From Phoronis australis (lineage: Eukaryota > Phoronida > Phoronidae), in the NCBI GenBank assembly GCA_002633005.1, contig NMRA01000011.1, positions 2,050,361-2,112,060 on the forward strand: DNA of 61,700 nt, written 5' to 3'. Of this stretch, positions 59,535-61,700 are shown in pieces. Numbering within the stretch: the stretch's first letter is position 1; every line of letters starts with the position of its first letter. The position numbers and the translations under genes are program-made. Under the pieces are notes generated by a model that had not been told where the DNA came from, did not search any database, and saw nothing but the letters and a program-made list of their open reading frames with translations.

Positions 59535-59663
59535 ATGCGTGCATTTGGAAAACAGTTGAAGACAGGAATGGCGTTCATCTTTAAGTTGGCTGTCGTCTTT
59601 TTTGTTGTAACTTTTGTGTCTACAGAGGAAGGCGTTTTACTGAAAGAGGTTCAAAATGACGAC
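59535..59663 (+). CDS. Candidate first exon encoding a signal anchor or signal peptide
   Basis: ATG at 59535 opens 43 codons ending exactly at a gtatgt donor: MRAFGKQLKTGMAFIFKLAV, then VFFVVTFVSTEEGVLLKEVQ and NDD. A basic N-terminus, a roughly 16-residue hydrophobic core and an acidic continuation form a typical signal peptide or type II anchor. Without splicing it would stop at 58 codons. It lies 1.9 kb after the GT31 gene on the same strand, so it could start another secreted or Golgi protein. The remaining exons would lie beyond the window or were not recognised. Confidence 0.4.
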
Positions 59664-59883
59664 GTATGTATATTATATCTTGCAGAAAGGAGATTTTTCG
59701 TAATCGTGTAGAAATAGCACACTACTGTACTATGTTGTCGGCCTGAAGCGGTTTACTTTGTCTACAAGTGATGGTATTGTTATCCGTTTGAGGATTACGT
59801 AGCACTGGGGCCACAAGTAGCGATGATGCCGTTCTCTTCTTTTATCATACGTTCATTGCAAGTCAAATCTTTTTTAATGTTTA

Positions 59884-60818
59884 TTATGAAATATTCTGTA
59901 CAATAAATATACAGACCCAGAAAGCGCCACGAGGCATTGTATGGCTAAATGAAGAAATCTGTAGGCGCCCTATACAATTATACACAAACACAAGAATTAA
60001 TAAACTGATGATAATATTACAATGATATAGGCCTATGATTATGAATATAAATAGGCCTAAATCATTTTCATACACAATAACTTATGTTATATTTATACTA
60101 TTTTATCGACTCACACAAAAAGATTTAACATTAAAAAGAAATTTTGATATTATTTCGAATATAACTTTATTTTCATTTAGGTCGAGTTCTTTACATCCAT
60201 ATAGAAAAAATAATGTTGTTGTACATTTGAGGAAGATCTGAATATTTTTTGTAAATATTGGGGTATTTTTCGAGTGTCTGGAAAAGCTGTACCCTCTGCT
60301 CCTCGCATACCGCACAAGCAAAGAAAATATGAGCATATTTCTGAGTGTCTCCATGGGGAAACAGAGGTGAAATATTATTAATAATTTTGTCTTAATTTGT
60401 CGTTGCTTAGGAATAGTGCGCATCTTGATCTGTATAGGATTATTTCATGGTTGCGAGGAAGTTGGGATGATGTGAATGGGACTCGCAAGTCTTGAGTAGT
60501 GATATGCAGTTTAAAGTTATTTTTGAGAGTGACGATTGAAGTGCTTTCTTTTATTTTAGATTAATTGTTGTTTATGGACAAGTTCGCGACAGTGAGGAGT
60601 AAATTTAAGCTGATGGTCTAGTAGCAAGCCAACGGGTTTATGTTTGAGATTTTTGGGAATAACTTCCCCATTGCGTGATAAGTTCAGCATTGGATTTGTT
60701 TGGAAATGAGTGTTAATAGATTTAGAAAATATAAGATGAACACTTTTTCAGGTTCAAATTTCATCTTTTTGTTGTGAGACCAGTCAAAAAGTTTGGTAAG
60801 GTCAGTTTGTAAGTGTAA
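59884..60818 (-). pseudogene. Decayed LINE reverse transcriptase, C-terminal part
   Basis: Read on the minus strand, 60818-60545 gives LQTDLTKLFDWSHNKKMKFE, then after a frameshift VHLIFSKS and HKPVGLLLDHQLKFTPH. These are the thumb-side motifs of CR1/Jockey-type LINE polymerases (L..DL..L..W...N.MKF.P.K, then H..GL.LD..L....H). Further on, around 60373-60200, comes FPHGDTQKYAHIFFACAVC, a counterpart of the family's E...H.F..C.....R segment. Frames change at least twice and stops intervene, so it is inactive. The upstream end is missing or unrecognised. Confidence 0.72.
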
Positions 60819-61700
60819 GCGTGCACGCACCCAGGCTAAATGGGCTGCTTGAATTTTTGAGAATGTGGACCTTTTACTTAAAAAAACAGGGTGCGTTCAG
60901 AGCTAAGAATTGTGCATTCGCCGAATTTTGGTAGTCCATACCTTTTTAGTGGATTTTTGTTGGTGGTCTTTTGTCTCGTTTTCTATTTTTTTCGGACTTC
61001 TTACATGTATTTCTCTGAGGCAGATCTTTTTGCCCAGATGGGAGGCTCGTTCGATCCCCCGAGCCCCCGCCCCCCGAGTGCGCGCATGCTTTTATAAGCT
61101 CGTTTTGAACCAGTGTTGTTACACTGTACGTGGTGATTCCAAGATAATGAGAATGTAATATTAGACGAAAAAACAATAATACTGAGGCAGACAGGGGAGC
61201 AACCAGTTGTAAATTTAATCTCTGACCAAGTATCAAAATACACAAAAACGCTTGAGAATGCACGGTCATGGGGGAATTGACCTGTTGATGAACAGATGGA
61301 CAAACGTGTTTTAATATTGTTGTCTCATTATAATATATGTATTGAGAAAATTAGCAACCTGTGCAGTGTGAATGTGATCAGTGAATGTAGGTGTGAAATA
61401 CATTCTTTTTAGGACACCGTACTCTTGACAGCACAAACGCATAGTTTTACAATGTTTTGTACCTGTGTATTGTCGGAATAGACTGTGTGGCTTTAGGTGT
61501 AAAGAGTAGGTATTATTTGAGAAATAATGTGGGTTGAAAATGGGTGATTTAATCCAGAAATTAATTAATTATTATTATTCACATCGTATTTCACAAATCG
61601 CGTATATTAGTTTTGTGAATTCGCAACAGGTGGCGCAAGCGAAGTTTGTATGCTCAACTACAAACATCAGGGCCCGGTCTCCAATCTCCGTACTCAGACT
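60819..61700. other. Right edge, repeat-bearing intergenic sequence
   Basis: 60965-61085 is the + oriented relative of 52556-52800. The remaining sequence to the window end shows no supported gene. Confidence 0.45.

Overview
This is a eukaryotic nuclear window: AT-rich, intron-bearing and full of dispersed repeats, microsatellites and two runs of N (17407-17552 and 37680-37854). Spliced genes with GT-AG introns, a NACHT-WD40 gene, a GT31 glycosyltransferase and many MITE-like elements fit a marine invertebrate. An invertebrate deuterostome (hemichordate, echinoderm or cephalochordate grade) is my best guess, by inference only. Species cannot be fixed from what I can see.

The main gene covers 1495-46353 on the + strand. 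I reconstructed 21 coding exons whose splice sites and reading phases join without conflict into 1527 residues plus a stop. The product is a NACHT and WD-repeat protein of the NWD1/NWD2 family: a pre-NACHT region, a P-loop NTPase with Walker A and B, a helical region, about a dozen WD40 repeats, a proline/serine-rich linker, and a basic tail ending in a CaaX-type box (CCVL). The first N-terminal exons lie before the window. The 3' UTR probably runs to 47.6-48.1 kb.

Introns of this gene carry at least eight clusters of one dispersed non-coding element family; another copy lies downstream of the gene. It is built of roughly 150-bp units, each with a CTAGTGG box, has a palindromic head and a hairpin tail, and I saw it only on the + strand. 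Introns and flanks also hold TIR elements, foldback elements (one with tRNA-like arms, one with a hammerhead-like core), an 18-bp minisatellite of about 1 kb, and other tandem repeats.

Downstream, 48-55.5 kb is intergenic and repeat-bearing. A beta-1,3-galactosyltransferase-like type II membrane protein (GT31) lies at 56295-57602. Further right are a possible signal-anchor first exon (59535-59663) and a decayed LINE reverse transcriptase on the minus strand (about 59884-60818). No operon-like or CRISPR-like organisation is present. The two certain genes have no evident functional link: one is a signalling NTPase scaffold, the other a Golgi enzyme.
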